Source: Symsagittifera roscoffensis
Lineage: Eukaryota; Xenacoelomorpha; Acoela; Convolutidae
Direction: 5' to 3'
Assembly: GCF_963678635.1 (NCBI RefSeq)
Contig: NC_087066.1
Coordinates: forward strand, 12,446,517 to 12,510,516
Length of the DNA: 64,000 bases
The notes under the pieces are model-generated. The model was not told the DNA's origin, ran no database searches, and worked only from the letters and a program-made list of their open reading frames with translations. Each line of letters starts with the position of its first letter. Positions within the stretch are counted from its first letter, which is position 1. Positions 25,916-38,834 of the stretch are shown here, piece by piece. The translations under genes and the position numbers were made by a program.

Positions 25916-26386
25916 CAGGGGCGGATTTAGGGGGGTTACCCTAAGTAACCCCCCCCCCCCCTCCTCCCCGATCCCTAATTTGGTTAATAGAAATACTGCT
26001 TAAAAATACTGCTAAATACTTAATTGCCACCCCCTCACCCAAGGAATCGATCCCCTCGCCACCCAAAGGTACTGTTTTATGAGGCCGAGCAATCCTAGGA
26101 CGTTTTAAAAGGTGCCTTTGGCGCCGTTACATTGTAATTTTAATGGGAAAGCGCGCGCCAAAAAAAATTGATTTTTTTTTTGGTCAAAACCGTCCAATAA
26201 GTTCCCAAAAACGGCATTTTTGTCACTTTTTTTTTCAGAAAATTGAAATATGCATGCGGCACAGAATTTTTTAAATTACGTTTTTGCAATGTTTTTGAGA
26301 GCAAAATCACTTCGGCCAAACTACTATAATTTTTCGATTTTTTTAAAATCTGCTCCCCAAACCATAAAAAAAACATACCACCCCTG
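25916..26386 (-). mobile_element. hAT-like MITE (471 bp)
   Basis: The left end is CAGGGGCGGATTTAGG and the right end CCACCCCTG. An 8-bp duplication, GTTACCAA, lies at 25908-25915 and 26387-26394. Internal blocks (TTTGGCGCC, a GCGCGCGCCAAAAAAA stretch, a run of A/T) match the other copies in reverse orientation. A C run of about 14 lies near the left end. The two overlapping ORFs here (26140-26451 minus, 26250-26477 plus) are composition artefacts. Confidence 0.8.
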
Positions 26387-26394
26387 GTTACCAA

Positions 26395-28359
26395 CATTTT
26401 ACGAAAAAAACAGGAAGAACTCAATTGGTTTTCTTTGGAAAAGCACTTCAATTGAAGTGGAGGATAAATTTTTATAAAAAATCAAAGCATTTTTTGATAG
26501 AACGCATCTTTCGTTGAGTTTTATGAAGGAATAACATTAATAATTTTATTGAGACTCATTTTAAAGTAGAGTAATTAGAGAAGAATTTATGACGCGATGC
26601 TGAGATGAAATAGTTTGCCAATGAAATATTCATCAGTAGCCCAGAATTAGTACCTTGATGTCACCAAATCAGAACGACCGGCAACTAAAAAAGTTCACTG
26701 TTGCGACTCGATGCTTTGATAAAGTGTTTCAAATCTCATCGACCTGTTTTGATAAACTTAAAGAGCCAACTCAACAAAAGAGTTTTTAAAAGGTCGGAGT
26801 TCGCTCGCTGTCAAACAAAACAATAGGTTAAAAAGCTTCTGCCAGCGAAGATTTTGATCAGATTACGAGACAATTAAAAAGATTAAGAAAATGAACTCAA
26901 AGTCAAGGTGCACCAAAGATTTTATCTTTATACCTCTAACGCATTAAAGCCCTTGACTCTCGTTTTTTTTTAAAAAAAACAACCAGGGTTCTACTCAATC
27001 TATGCGCTGACAGCTACATCAAAATAATGAAGTTTTCCAAGAAAGGCATTTGAAAACAAAAAATGTGTTCACATACATTTCAGGTTAAACAGTGAGCTAA
27101 TTGATTTTGACAAAGTAAGGTTTTCAAACTGTTGGATGCAACAATAGATCGACTAGCAATTGAGAGGCTGACCGTTCGAGGCTAGCATCATCAATGTCAA
27201 TTGCACTTCTCTGAGACTAGAAAAATGAACGTAATTCTTCTGATTTGGTCATTTTCCTGATCAGTATCAGATGATAGTATTGTAGTTGAAACAAATAAAG
27301 GGTAGCCTTATTACTGTTCTTTGAAATATTGTTAACTACCATCCCTATGATATTCAGTAAAGAATGTCCGCCATATGTAGGACTAACTCATCAATGCGGA
27401 TATACGCATTTTGTACATTCTAATGGATTCCAATAGGGAATTTTTTGCAATGAAGGGAACAATTAACACTAAATCCGTTCTTTGTTTTTGGGTTCCAGAG
27501 AAATACTGCTGTCTCTTCACAATCTCAAGGTTCGCATTCTCAGTAACAGATAACATATTAAAAATATAAAAGACCAAAAAAAACTAAACGTTAGATCCAA
27601 TATTTCTCCTGTGAAAACACAAGACTGTGTAAATCTGCTGGCCTAAATTTTTGATAGGAAAAAACTGAAATTAATTGGCCGCAGTAAACTGCTCCAAGTT
27701 TGAGGGAAACAAATCAGCCAGAGTTATGCTGACTGATTTTTTAAATTTATTTTTTCTGATATGCCAATTATCAAATCTTTTACCTTAGGATGGATTATTT
27801 TGTCATCATTCAGTTATGCATAAAAGCCCCAAGACAACAGTTTTTTTTTTCAAAAAAAAATTAAACAAAGTTTATATGGGTCTTGATGAGTTAATAGAGA
27901 ATAATTTAACAACATTTTCCTAGAAAAATCGGAAAACTCGCTAACAAAAAAATGGCTTCATAACTCAAAACAATTCAAATTAAACAGTGAGCTAGTTTGA
28001 CGTGGAAAAGTGTAAACAAAAACTGCTGCAAAGTTTTATGGAAAAAATTAGACAGAGTTTTTCTGACTGATCAGCTAATCGAAACTTTTTCCTTAGAACA
28101 AAATTTATCATCCTTAAGTTATGCTAATAAAACATAGACTGTACAGCTGTTTTTCTGAAATTCTGAAAACTTTTACTTTGACACTATTTAGCTGCAAAAG
28201 AACATTTCACTATCGAACATCTTCGAGCAAATTGCATGCTGCCTAACACTTGCTCAAATAAACCGTTTGGAAAGTTCGTCACAGAAACACGGTTTAAAAA
28301 AACCGACGCAAGATACAGAAGTATTCATGAAACCTATGCTTATAGGATTGAAATATATA
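26395..28359. other. Non-coding intronic DNA
   Basis: No gene or repeat structure is recognisable in this stretch beyond short A and T runs. Confidence 0.5.
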
Positions 28360-28373
28360 TTTATAGGATTGTT

Positions 28374-28817
28374 AATTGAACAAGACTGCTCATAATCAGG
28401 GCAAAGCCCTGAATGTTCCGACTGCATTTTAAGGTTTATGGAGCAGTAATAACATAAATATTATTAACAAAGTAAGTGTAACAAAAAAAACATTTTCTAA
28501 ATTTGAAATTGGGGGCCATATAAACTACAAAAGAATAGGTTCCGCTCCTTGTAACAAATCATTTATGGGGTTTTAAGAATTTCCATTTTGGCCAATTTGT
28601 GACAATTAGTTTAAAGAAGCTTATTTCCCATAACTTCACGAATAAGGATCACAGGTGAAATATGTTTTCAAATTTTAGCTCAGGTCAACAATACCTTTTG
28701 AGTGATATAAGAAAAATTCGCCAAACCCGGCTAGTTAAAAAGTCAAAATTTGTCTGAAGAAAAAAAAACCACCCGAGCACAAACATTCCGTTACCTTCGA
28801 AAGTCGGAACAATAAGG
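28374..28817 (-). repeat. Dispersed repeat family B, reverse copy with 14-bp duplication
   Basis: Read on the minus strand it starts TTGTTCCGACTTTCGAAGG and ends GAGCAGTCTTGTTC, the family ends. It is flanked by the direct repeat TTTATAGGATTGTT at 28360-28373 and 28818-28831. A duplication of this length and the lack of inverted ends point to target-primed insertion, as for SINEs or short LINE derivatives, rather than a cut-and-paste transposon. No reverse-transcriptase sequence or poly(A) tail is visible. Confidence 0.7.
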
Positions 28818-28831
28818 TTTATAGGATTGTT

Positions 28832-30277
28832 CAAAGGAGTGAAATATCTACTAGACTCTGTGGATACTTGCCTAGCGTGCATTTATTCGTGCTCTAAATT
28901 ACTTAATGCAAAAACCCTAAATGTTCTGCAGTTTCAGCTGAATGCTAATTTCATAAATTCATCAGACAAACAAACTGTTTGGGGTGATTTTGCTGAAACT
29001 TGTAAATGTACATGAAAAAACTTCTAGAACCTTGAATTAATTGCAAGGCTTCATTTAAAATCTATTAAAAAATTAGCCCCCAACAGCAATAAGCGTTCAC
29101 TACACATTATATGCTTGCGTAGAAATTTTTTAAAAAAAAATTAACAAAACGAGTTTGTGTTAGAGACTGGAAAAAAACTGATGCAATTCTTTGCATATCA
29201 TTTATAACATCAAAAATGAGCATATAGTTATTCACAATATATCTCTTAATTCAAAAAAGTTTCACACTCAACCCTAACAAATTTATCTTTGAGAAAACGG
29301 CGCTCAAAAAATATTCCGTTAACGAATGAAAACCGTCATAATAAAGAACATTTTAAGGGCGAACACGAGAAAGCACAATTGATTTCCAACTAAAAAATTA
29401 GACAAACAAAACTACAAGTAGAATAAAAAAACTTAATATTGAATGGGTTGACTAGAAAAAAAATTGGCAGATTCTAGACGAGTCGAACTTGAACATTTTA
29501 TCAACATTTTGTCCTAAATAAATAGAAAGTTTGTTAACAAAAAGAACAGGTGCTATCATAACACAGATGCTATCATAACTCAAAAAAGCAGCTTTCGAAA
29601 TCATTGACACTTATGTCAAAAGGAGTAACAAAGTTTGATTATTTGCGGACCGAGCTGAAACTTGAATACAACCTCTATCTACGACAGTTTTTGCTCGTAT
29701 TATGTTCATCTGAAACGACTAAAACTATCAATAAATCTGATTTTCAAACAGGTGATTTACATAAACTCAGTAAAAACAATTTCAAGATTGCCTGAAATAA
29801 GCTAAAAATCTTTCAGTTTACAAATGTGGTCATTCCTAGTCAAAGAGTTATTGAATCAATTCTATAAATCTTTTAAACCTTGCGATTGTAAAATTTCTCG
29901 AAAGAACATTCGATTTTTAACAAAAGTCAAACAATCTCTTAAAATCAATCAATTTAGACTATGAGCTAAGAAATTTCAAGAACGCCATTGATGAATCTAA
30001 TACGACTTGAACGAGTAAATCGAAACAGAATCATGAAATGTCTCTTTTTGCAATTAAAAAAAAACAATGCAAATTGCAAAGTCTTAAAATTCCATAAATT
30101 TGTACGGCTCGAGAGATCAGGCATTGACTTAATAAAATATTGTAACGGTAAAAAGTACACACAAATAGAAACTTGCTATGAAACAGGTAAAGATCGTTTC
30201 GCCACAAGGGTGTGTGCTGAGTCAACTCATTTTCATTGTTTTCGTAACTTTTGTGGATCTTGGACAAGGCAAACGAG
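28832..30277. other. Non-coding intronic DNA
   Basis: Several short frames occur on both strands (28827-29015, 29604-29795, 29988-30287), none with a recognisable motif. No repeat boundary could be fixed. Confidence 0.45.
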
Positions 30278-31315
30278 CCCGCACTGACAGAAATGATTTC
30301 CGGTCGATTTCAAATTGATATTAAATCGATTTTAAATCGATCCAAATCGATTAACCATGTACATTTTACGAACTTAAATGGATTTTAAATCAATTTAAAT
30401 CGATCTTTTTGAAAATTTTAAATCGATTTAAGGGTAAAAAAAAATCGATTTAAATCGATTTCGATGGATTTTCCGACTCACTAAAATCCATCCGAATCTC
30501 ACTTAAATCTATCAGAATCTCACTTAAATCCATTTCAAATCGGTTTAAATTGATCTTTTTGAAAATTTTAAATCGATTTAAGTGTCTAAAAAATCGATTT
30601 AAATCGATTTCGATGGATTTTCCGACACATTAAAATCGATTTTTTGCTAACACGGCGAAAAAAGCATACCCTTTAAAAAAAATTGTTGCCATTTTTTATT
30701 CTCGAATTTTCAAACATAAGCACTCGTGCCAGATGTTATAGAATTCAGTAAAATGATCCACATAAATCAGGTTTCAAACTCTGGCCAGTAAAAGGTCAGG
30801 TAAAATTAAATTGTGATCTCAATAATATGCAACAAAATCATAAAAAATCATGAAATTAAATCAGTTTTTAAGAAACAACTTATGAAACTAATCAAGAAAA
30901 GGGTTAGAAATTTATCAATATTTTGGTCTTTTTATTTCGTGTTTTTATGCTTCAATACGCTAAGGATGTAAAATGAAAAATATTAGGCAAGAAATAAATG
31001 CAGTAAAAATTTGAAACTGATAAAACTCGATTGAAAAAAATCGATTTAAATCAATTAAAATCCGTTTTAATCCCCTTAAAATTAAAAACAAATTCAGAAT
31101 GGAAAAAATGCATTCAAATTGATTTAAAATTGATTTGGATCGTTTTTTTACCTGGGATTTGAGATCAATTCAAATCAATTTTAAATCGATCCAAATCAAT
31201 CTTCATCTCTTCAGTTTAATCAACGTACTTTTTTCATACTAAAATGGATTTAAATTTGATCTACATACTTTTTTTCATACTAAAATCGATCTTAATCCAT
31301 TTTTGTTAGTGCGGG
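30278..31315. mobile_element. 1.04-kb TIR element with ATCGAT-rich arms
   Basis: The left end CCCGCACTGACAGAAATG and the right end, ending GTTAGTGCGGG, form inverted termini. Both arms are filled with degenerate repeats around TTTAAATCGATTT and GATGGATTTTCCGAC, many of them self-complementary; the central 350 bp is ordinary AT-rich DNA. The flanks share only AG, so target duplication length and superfamily are undetermined. No transposase. Confidence 0.6.
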
Positions 31316-32539
31316 AGATGCCATTGATATGCCAATAATAGTCTAAAACCAATAATTTACAATAACTTGAAAAAAATCCAAAAAGATCATCAGACATCTT
31401 TGAACGTGAATAAGATTCAGCTGAGAGTTGTCCAATGAGTCAAGGTAGTTGAAAACAAAAACAATTTCAATCTAGGTGGTTTTAATTGCCTCTTTTTTAT
31501 AATTCGATTGGAATTCGAAATCATATGAAAATACATTCTGCCTCAAACTCTTTTTTTTGCTAAAGATCACAAAACTGGCAAATTAGACATCTTGTCCGAA
31601 CATCAAACTGATCTTCATAAAAAAATTCAGCCTCTCAAACATTGAACTGGTTATTGTTTTCTGAATAATTTTTTGGCGTATATCTCTTGAAACTAATCAA
31701 AACAGTAAGCAAACTAATTTTAAAATGTTGTAGAAATCTTTTTTTCAAAACCAACAACTTGGTTGGCGGAATTGGACTGAAGAACAACAATAATTTCAAA
31801 CTTGAGCAAAGCTCAAAATTTTCCGATGATCCCATTTTTTGTTCCAACGGTTTGAAAAAAGTGAAGGAAATTTGTATTTGGGTGTATTTTAGTTTTTTTC
31901 CTCACAATCAGGTCGCACAAATATTCGTGCAATTGGGTGAGTGGTAAATCAATGAACTTAAAAAATTTGATTTACTTAAAAAATTGAGTGAACTTGAAAC
32001 TTTTGAAAAATTTCTTCGGTTTCGAGAAAAAACTAGCTTGATAATTCCGATTTTGGTCTAATTTAAAGCTAATGAAGTGAGGCTTAGCAGGCGTACTAAA
32101 GCTTACATATGCTTAATTTAAGCCATGAAATTTAGTTTTACTCAAGTAAAAATAATTTAAAAATTTTTACCGCCAATCTGGAAATTAAAATCTTCGAAAA
32201 TCAAAAATTTTCTGCAGAAAACTTTGTAACCTAATTAGATTTTTTTTATTTTGTTAACGATATTTTTTCTAGCTTTCCAGTCCATTTTCTGTAAAAATTA
32301 GTTCAAATTATATTTGAAATGCGGGGGTTAAAAAAGGCCGCAACCCAATTGTCGACGCCTTCGACTAACTTCGAGAATTTATTATTTACGAGAAAATTTA
32401 TGTGGAGAGCTTGGTTTCGCTTAGGAGCATATAAAAACAATATCTGGCAAATGAACAGTTTTTATTTTCTATAAAGCTAAACTGGCCATTATGTGTAATG
32501 TTTTTGCTCAATATTCGATTTTCGTTTTAGCTCGATATA
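31316..32539. other. Non-coding intronic DNA
   Basis: No gene recognised. The frames at 31635-31847 (minus) and 31687-31947 (plus) overlap each other and carry no motif. Confidence 0.5.
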
Positions 32540-32985
32540 ATTGTTCCAATTTTTGAAAATAACGAAACGTTTTTTCTTGGGCCGGTTTTTTTCAGCTATT
32601 TTTCATTTTTTATTTATGTGTTTTTGACGGAGTTTTTTTTATAACATCTGAACGATATTGTTATCCTGAGTTAAAAATTAAAAAGATACTCCAGCTGTCA
32701 TCATGTTTTGTAAATTTACCGGGGTTTAAGAGTTGCTTATTTGGCCAATTTGGGATAATTAACGCGCGATATATTGCGTTATTGTAGCACGTGTAAGCGG
32801 CCGATTAATGCATTCCAATTTAGGCCAGCAACTTAATCTTACTAAAACAATACGAGAGGCTATATACACACTTTTTATTTTACATGTGGGGCGTAAAATG
32901 CGCATGGGGGATAAACTGAAGTCAAAAACTTAATAAACAACTTTTTTTGTATGGCCTTAAAGTGCCGTCGGAACATTTGAGGCTG
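32540..32985 (+). repeat. Dispersed repeat family B, copy 7
   Basis: It has the family start (TTGTTCCAATTTTTGAAAAT), the block AATTTGGGATAATTAACGCG at about 32748-32767 and an end near GTCGGAACATTTGAGGCTG. The final GCAGTCTTGTTT is lost. Directly after it, 32985-33015 resembles a tRNA A box (TAGCTCAATTAGT) but no tRNA folds. Confidence 0.55.
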
Positions 32986-34739
32986 TAGGAGATGTAGCTC
33001 AATTAGTCATTAATAGCGGAGGTTGCTAAATTGATCCTACTAAAATGTAACTGCGCAAAAGTTATCGTTTAGTTATTGGAATTGCTTGTGCGCGGGAAGA
33101 TTGTTAAATGGAAGTTAAAAAAATTGCAAGTGAACTTTTTGTTTTCAAAATATTATGAAACAATTGAAGTAGAAAATTTTTTGTGGCAACTTAGAAGTCA
33201 ATCGCAAAACTCAATTTGCCTAGATATGAACACTTTTATATTTTCTGTGAGTTTAAGGCTACCAAACATCCAGAGATGCAGATGATGAAAGTTCCCTGTA
33301 TCTGACTATTTTTTGTGATGAAACACGTTATTTTATTTCTTTCAAAAGCTGAATTACCTGGTTTCAAATCTAGGCCTGCTCGTAACTTAGTTAATTTTGA
33401 GTAACCACGAAAACAATTGGATGAACAAAGTTTGAAATTGCGAGGCCAAACTGTGCACTAGATAGGCGCACAATTTTGTGTCTGTATGTTCCTGGATTCC
33501 ATAGACAAACCTTTAAACATTCCGCAAGTTTGCCTATTTTTGGAGCAATTTTAAGCGGTACATTGGTTTAGGTTTTTGTTTGTGGAATCCAAAACAGCTA
33601 AGACGATCAAAGAAAACTAGCAATGTTGCGGATTCCGCTTGCGATGCACAGTATGCACAGTTTGGCCTCGAAATGAAGTTTTAGAAAAGAAGTGTGAAGA
33701 TGCCATAGATATAAAAAAAAGTTAAGTTAATAGGATTGCTTACATGGAGTCGATACATTTATTAGAATTGTGCTTTTTAAATTGATCTTCATGCAGTTTA
33801 AAAAATTTTAAAACTTTCCCGTTAAATTTTTATCAATTTTTTCAAGCTCAAAATTTTTGTGTGCATAACGTAGTTCTGAGTACCCAAAACAAAACTGCCA
33901 CTTTCTTTATGGACTGATATGTTTTCTATGTAAAAAGTGCAGTGAAAGGTTGCTTTAAACCTTCAGTTTTGAAAAACATAAAAAGTTTTAGTCACAAAAA
34001 AAAAGATATCTGATCAATACTGTCGATAAAATCTATAAATTGTTTATACCTCCCAGACTCAAGGAGTCTGATGCGCTGAACGCTGAAGGGCTGAACTTAG
34101 GTGAAGAGCATTTTGATTTATCCGAAAAAGAATGAGTGTTCATATTGAGTGTTGAGCCACTCGAAGGGAAACATTTTATACTGTGATCGATCAGAGATCA
34201 AAATTAATATTTGATATTTCATAACCCTAGATGAATTGTTTGGCATAAAATTTTGAAAAGAAGGTCGGAATTTCAGCAAATTATATCAAAATTATCATCA
34301 AAATGGCTTGCAGCTGAAAGTATTTAGAATAAAATTCAAAAAAAAATGTCACGTAGTCTTTGAAGTGTTGGAATGCTTGAAGTGTTTGAGTGTCTCAAAG
34401 GCAGATTTGAAGACGGCTGTTTTTAATCAAATTAAAGAGCAGCGCCGAAACAAAGGAAGAAAAATTGGGTTGAGATTTGATAGATTAAAAACAATCATTT
34501 AGAAGATTAAATTATGGAACTCGAAATCAGTCTTTTTTATCCAGCCTTTGAGATAATGTTTACAAAGAGGATTGCAAGCGTAGCCGAGGCATGACATCCG
34601 CTTTCCACACAACGGATAAAAACTAGAGCATCCTTCTGGGCGAAAAAAAAAAAGAAAGTTCAGAAATGAAGAAGTTTCGAAAAAAAAACATTTCAAATAT
34701 TACGACATTGATTTCTAATAGCAAATCTAACAGACAGTT
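32986..34739. other. Non-coding intronic DNA
   Basis: No gene or clear repeat is recognisable apart from the tRNA-like scrap at its start. Confidence 0.45.
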
Positions 34740-35165
34740 GGAAGAATTCAATGAACGAAAAAAGTCAATGAAGTTTTTTTTTTAATTTTGAACTTTTGAA
34801 TTTCAAACCACAAAGGCGTGGCCTAAAAGGTCTTTAAAATTTGGGAAAACTGGGTTATTAGAAAGAAAATTTCTGCTGGAAACCTGAAAAAAATTGCACT
34901 CTCGAAACTTAAAGTTGGTTAGATTCTTTTGTGCCCTTTCAGGTTCCGTAATTGGAGAGTGCATTTTGCCTATCTTCTAGCAAATGAACTTGAATTCAAC
35001 TCAAAAAGTGCAATATATAATGGCATTCAAATGAGCATTGATAAGTATGAACGCATTTGTTTGGTCATTAGAGCTCTTTAAAGCTTCTTGATTAAATCAA
35101 CGAAAAAAGTATGACCTTTATAAGAATGTGAACTACGTTCAACGACTCTAAAAAACAGCTGACAC
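34740..35165. repeat. Dispersed repeat family D, copy 2
   Basis: Counterpart of 13740-14270: CTGGAAACC, CCGTAATTGGAGAGTGCA, AACTCAAAAAGTGCA and TATAAGAATGTGAACTACG blocks occur in the same order and spacing. Confidence 0.5.
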
Positions 35166-37639
35166 GTCTTGTAAAGTTTAATTCAACATCATATCACGTT
35201 TTTTGTTAGATTTGCGTGGAGAAAAAAATCTGAATCCAATCTTTGTGCTCAGAACAACAAATACAAAATGATATAATCTGAAGTTAAACGAATGAAATTG
35301 ATTTTTAGCTCTATTGATTATAGAAAAAAAATAATTCAAACGGAGTTTTGAATATTTTGGCGATAGGCCAACTTGAAGCCAAAGGGCCAACAAACCAAAA
35401 AAAAACACATGGCAACAATCAAAACTTCTTGAAATTAACTACTCCTTAAAAAGAGAGAGTTATTCTTAAAAAAATCGATCTCAGGGTGAAAAAGTTGCAC
35501 GAGACTACTAATGATCAAAAGAGAGAAAAAGCATGCACACAAAAAAAGAACATCATGATCATATTTTAAAAAGAAGTTGTTTGTTTTTGAGATTTCACCA
35601 AGTTTTTTTTAAAAAAAACTGTAACAATCAGACTGAAATTAATTCGCGACAACGGCCTGTGCGTTTTTGCAGACTTTTTTCACAGGGCGCCTCTAAAAAC
35701 ATTATGAGATACACCATCATAACCCATGATAACATCTGATGAATCCCATGATATTAAGATAACTGCTTGCATATATTGGTCCATTATATTGTTTTGAGTC
35801 TAAAATCTCCATGATTCTAGCTAGTATTATCAAGACGAGTGTTATACAATGTATATTAGCAATGCAAGGTGGAAAAACAATCATAAACTCGAAGAAGCTC
35901 CAATGGTCTCTCCAAAATGAATTGAGGTATAATTTAATTGGTTACTTTTGCTCAACTTTCCTGAAAACCAACTCTAGGTGCCTGCTGTTCCGACCTCAAA
36001 CTTTCGAGTCTAGTCTGTTTTTTCCATAAGCAAACCGACAACCCCAAATACATTTCAGATGGGCTCAAATATATCATAAATCATAAACCTATATATCATA
36101 AACCTTTCTCAATTGTAACATGAATTGTAATGAAAAATTTTAGGTGAGGATTTATAACTCAAAATATGCAAAAGAAGAACTTGATTTGAATTTACGCATT
36201 TACGCAACTTTCATGTTGCCAGGATTTCACGAATTGGGGAAGATAAAATGGCTAAGCTTGTTTCTTATGAAAAGGAAAAACTATAGATGAAGGGCAATAA
36301 CTATAGAAGCTGACGTACATACTTGTTCAAGTGAGATATCATATTAAAGCCCTCGCAGACGTGTTTGAATTACGAAAAAAAACTCAAAACAGTTTCCTAA
36401 GAAATTTATTCAAATTATCCCAATGTATCAATTTCTTACATGATTTGAGCTATTACAACCTCTAGTTTTTTGCATTTGACCTAAATGAATAGCCATTTGC
36501 TGAAAAATAATTCTGCGAGGCATCAAAAAGTTCCAAACGTTTTTTCCCTCTTTTCATTGACTTTTTTTTCCCTGTGGCCGGAACATTCTGCGCAAATTTT
36601 TAGCAACCGGTTGTTTTTTATATTGTAAAAAAAAAACTAAATAAAAATTGATTTTTAGTCAAACGTGTTAAACTTTTTTGAGACTTCACTTAGCATTTGT
36701 TTTTTCTCCTCACTGAATACAATAAAACGTATAATTTTTTCTATTTTTGTAAATTTATTGCAATTGGGGCTAACTTTTCTGGGCTGCTAACAGCACAACC
36801 AGTTTTTCTTTACTATTTATTGTTTCCGTCGCGCAAAAAACCATTTAAAACTACTAAGAAAAGGAACTATTAAATAAACATTCTTCCGCCAAGCGCGCTT
36901 TGGGTGGATGATGATGATTTGGCTCTTGAATCGAAATTTCGAAAAATGAGACCCAAATAGATTGCACGCAGCGCTATGCAATTTTAGTCGTAATTGAATC
37001 GTGTCGTAGAAGATGCTAACTTGGTCTACAGTAAAGGGGGTATTAATTGGAGCCAATTCAAAGCCACGAAAAATCATGAACAAAGCCACACACCAAGCAA
37101 GATTTTACCCAAAAATGCCAAAAAAACTTACAATATATTCTCGAATCCATCAAATTATGTTCCGATGATAGCTTTAATTCATAAATACCATGAGGAAGGA
37201 TATGTAGCCACAGATACATGCAAAGACGAAATAGTTTCGCTTTTATGGAACAATAAAAATCATCGAACACAACTCTTTCTAATTGTATTTGAAATTGACG
37301 ATTTTCATGGAATTTTAACTTATAAAAAAAGTTTGGACTCTAAGTGGTTGTTCTAGTTCAAGGTCTTGGATAGCTTTTTAGAACAGGGGCGACTGTCTTA
37401 GCGGGGCTATTAAAGGTTAAAATTCGACAAGCAGTTGAATTTAGCTGTCAATAAGCTTTTATCAGCCGTTGGCTGCCTACCACGACAAATTTTAATTTTT
37501 TTGCTGAAGCAAATTCAATCTCAATCTATTAAGGTAACTATAATAGAACCAAAGAAATGAAAGAAAAATATATCTAGTTTTTTTGTAACGATGTTTTTTG
37601 ATTTGAATTTCGGGCAGCAGCGAAATTGAAGAAGAAAAA
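35166..37639. other. Non-coding intronic DNA with one unexplained open stretch
   Basis: The only notable item is a plus-strand open frame at about 36994-37356 (120 codons, first codon TTG). It has a mixed, protein-like composition but no domain I recognise. It may be a decayed gene fragment or chance. Confidence 0.35.
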
Positions 37640-37860
37640 AACAGACGCCAACCACCCCCCCCCCTCCTCCCTCACAAGAATTCGACAACCTCGTCACTCA
37701 AAGGCCCTTAGAATTTTTCGGCCCGTAAAATTCTTCTAGGGTTCGCTCTTTAGTTCTGCCAATTTGACTGACCGACCCAAAAAAAGTTGTTTAATGTGCC
37801 TTTGGCACCAATCAATATCGACCACTTTTGACTGGAGACACGCGCTAGAAAAACGCAAAA
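37640..37860 (-). mobile_element. Degenerate hAT-like MITE fragment
   Basis: A C run, a GACAACCTCGTCACTCAAAGG block, GTGCCTTTGGCACCAAT and CGCGCTAGAAAAACGC match, in order, the GC-rich right half of the 38078-38483 element, but with many changes and no terminal motifs left. Confidence 0.5.
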
Positions 37861-38077
37861 TTCGGTTATAATATTGCAACCCAATCATGCCTCAATGTAT
37901 GAATTAACTATAACTCTAGTCAAAGTATTTAGTAAATGATTATATTCAAAATTCTAAGCAAATGATAACGTTATTCGGAAAGAAATCATCTCATTTCATG
38001 TCAGAGCAACATGTACAAGAACAAGGAAACAAATTGTGTATTTGCTCAATTTGACAAAAAAATATATTAAGTAAAAC

Positions 38078-38483
38078 CAGGGGCGGATTTAGGGGGGAGG
38101 GGCGGGGGCGGACGCCCCTTTCAGGGATTCGATCCCCCGCCGACCCAAAGGGTCCCCCTTTAATACTTTTAAGAAATCCAGTTTTGGCCGACCAACCTTA
38201 AAAAATTTTTCAAGGCACCTTCGGCGCCAATATATACTAACTTTGAGGGGGGAGCGGGCGCCGAAAAAACGCAATTTTTCGGTCAAAATTTTCCAGAAAG
38301 TGCCTAAAAACGTCTTCTTTGCCTATTTTTTCAAAATTTTACCAAAAAAGAAAAAATTGAGACAAAACAGTGCTTAGGGAGAGCTCGAAAAATCGATTTA
38401 GTCGACCTAAAAAAATGAAGAAAATTTCGAAAATTTTTTGAAAATCCGCCCCCCCCTTCGAGAAAATCCTAGATCCGCCCCTG
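38078..38483 (-). mobile_element. hAT-like MITE (406 bp)
   Basis: CAGGGGCGGATTTAGG starts it and CTAGATCCGCCCCTG ends it. An 8-bp duplication, AGTAAAAC, lies at 38070-38077 and 38484-38491. It is in the opposite orientation to the 3236-3645 copy and closely similar along its length. The minus-strand ORF at 38089-38286 is a product of the GC-rich end. Confidence 0.85.
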
Positions 38484-38834
38484 AGTAAAACTATCCAATT
38501 CAACAAAAAAATTGATCATGAATGTCGAAGTATGCCTCATCATTTTGAAACTTGTAGAAACTTTAATAAGAATTCCGAAAAAATAGTTCACAATTCTAGA
38601 AAACCATTGTTAAATCAGGTTCATTTTACCAGGCAGTAGTATAATTTTCTCATGCTCAAATCTGCTTAATTTTTCTTAAAAAACTGGGTTAACAGATTTC
38701 AGACTTATTTTCTCATCAGTCGCGCTTACTACAATTGAGTAATTTTGAAATTGATTCTTTGATTTGATATTTTTTTTGGAAGTTAAATTGATTTGAAAAT
38801 TCTAGCCAGTTTTCAGTTTCAATTGAAACAAGCT

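Noticed and set aside
32985-33040. tRNA gene candidate
   Set aside because: An A-box-like TAGCTCAATTAGT is present but the B box is degenerate and no cloverleaf can be drawn. It may be a tRNA-derived SINE scrap.
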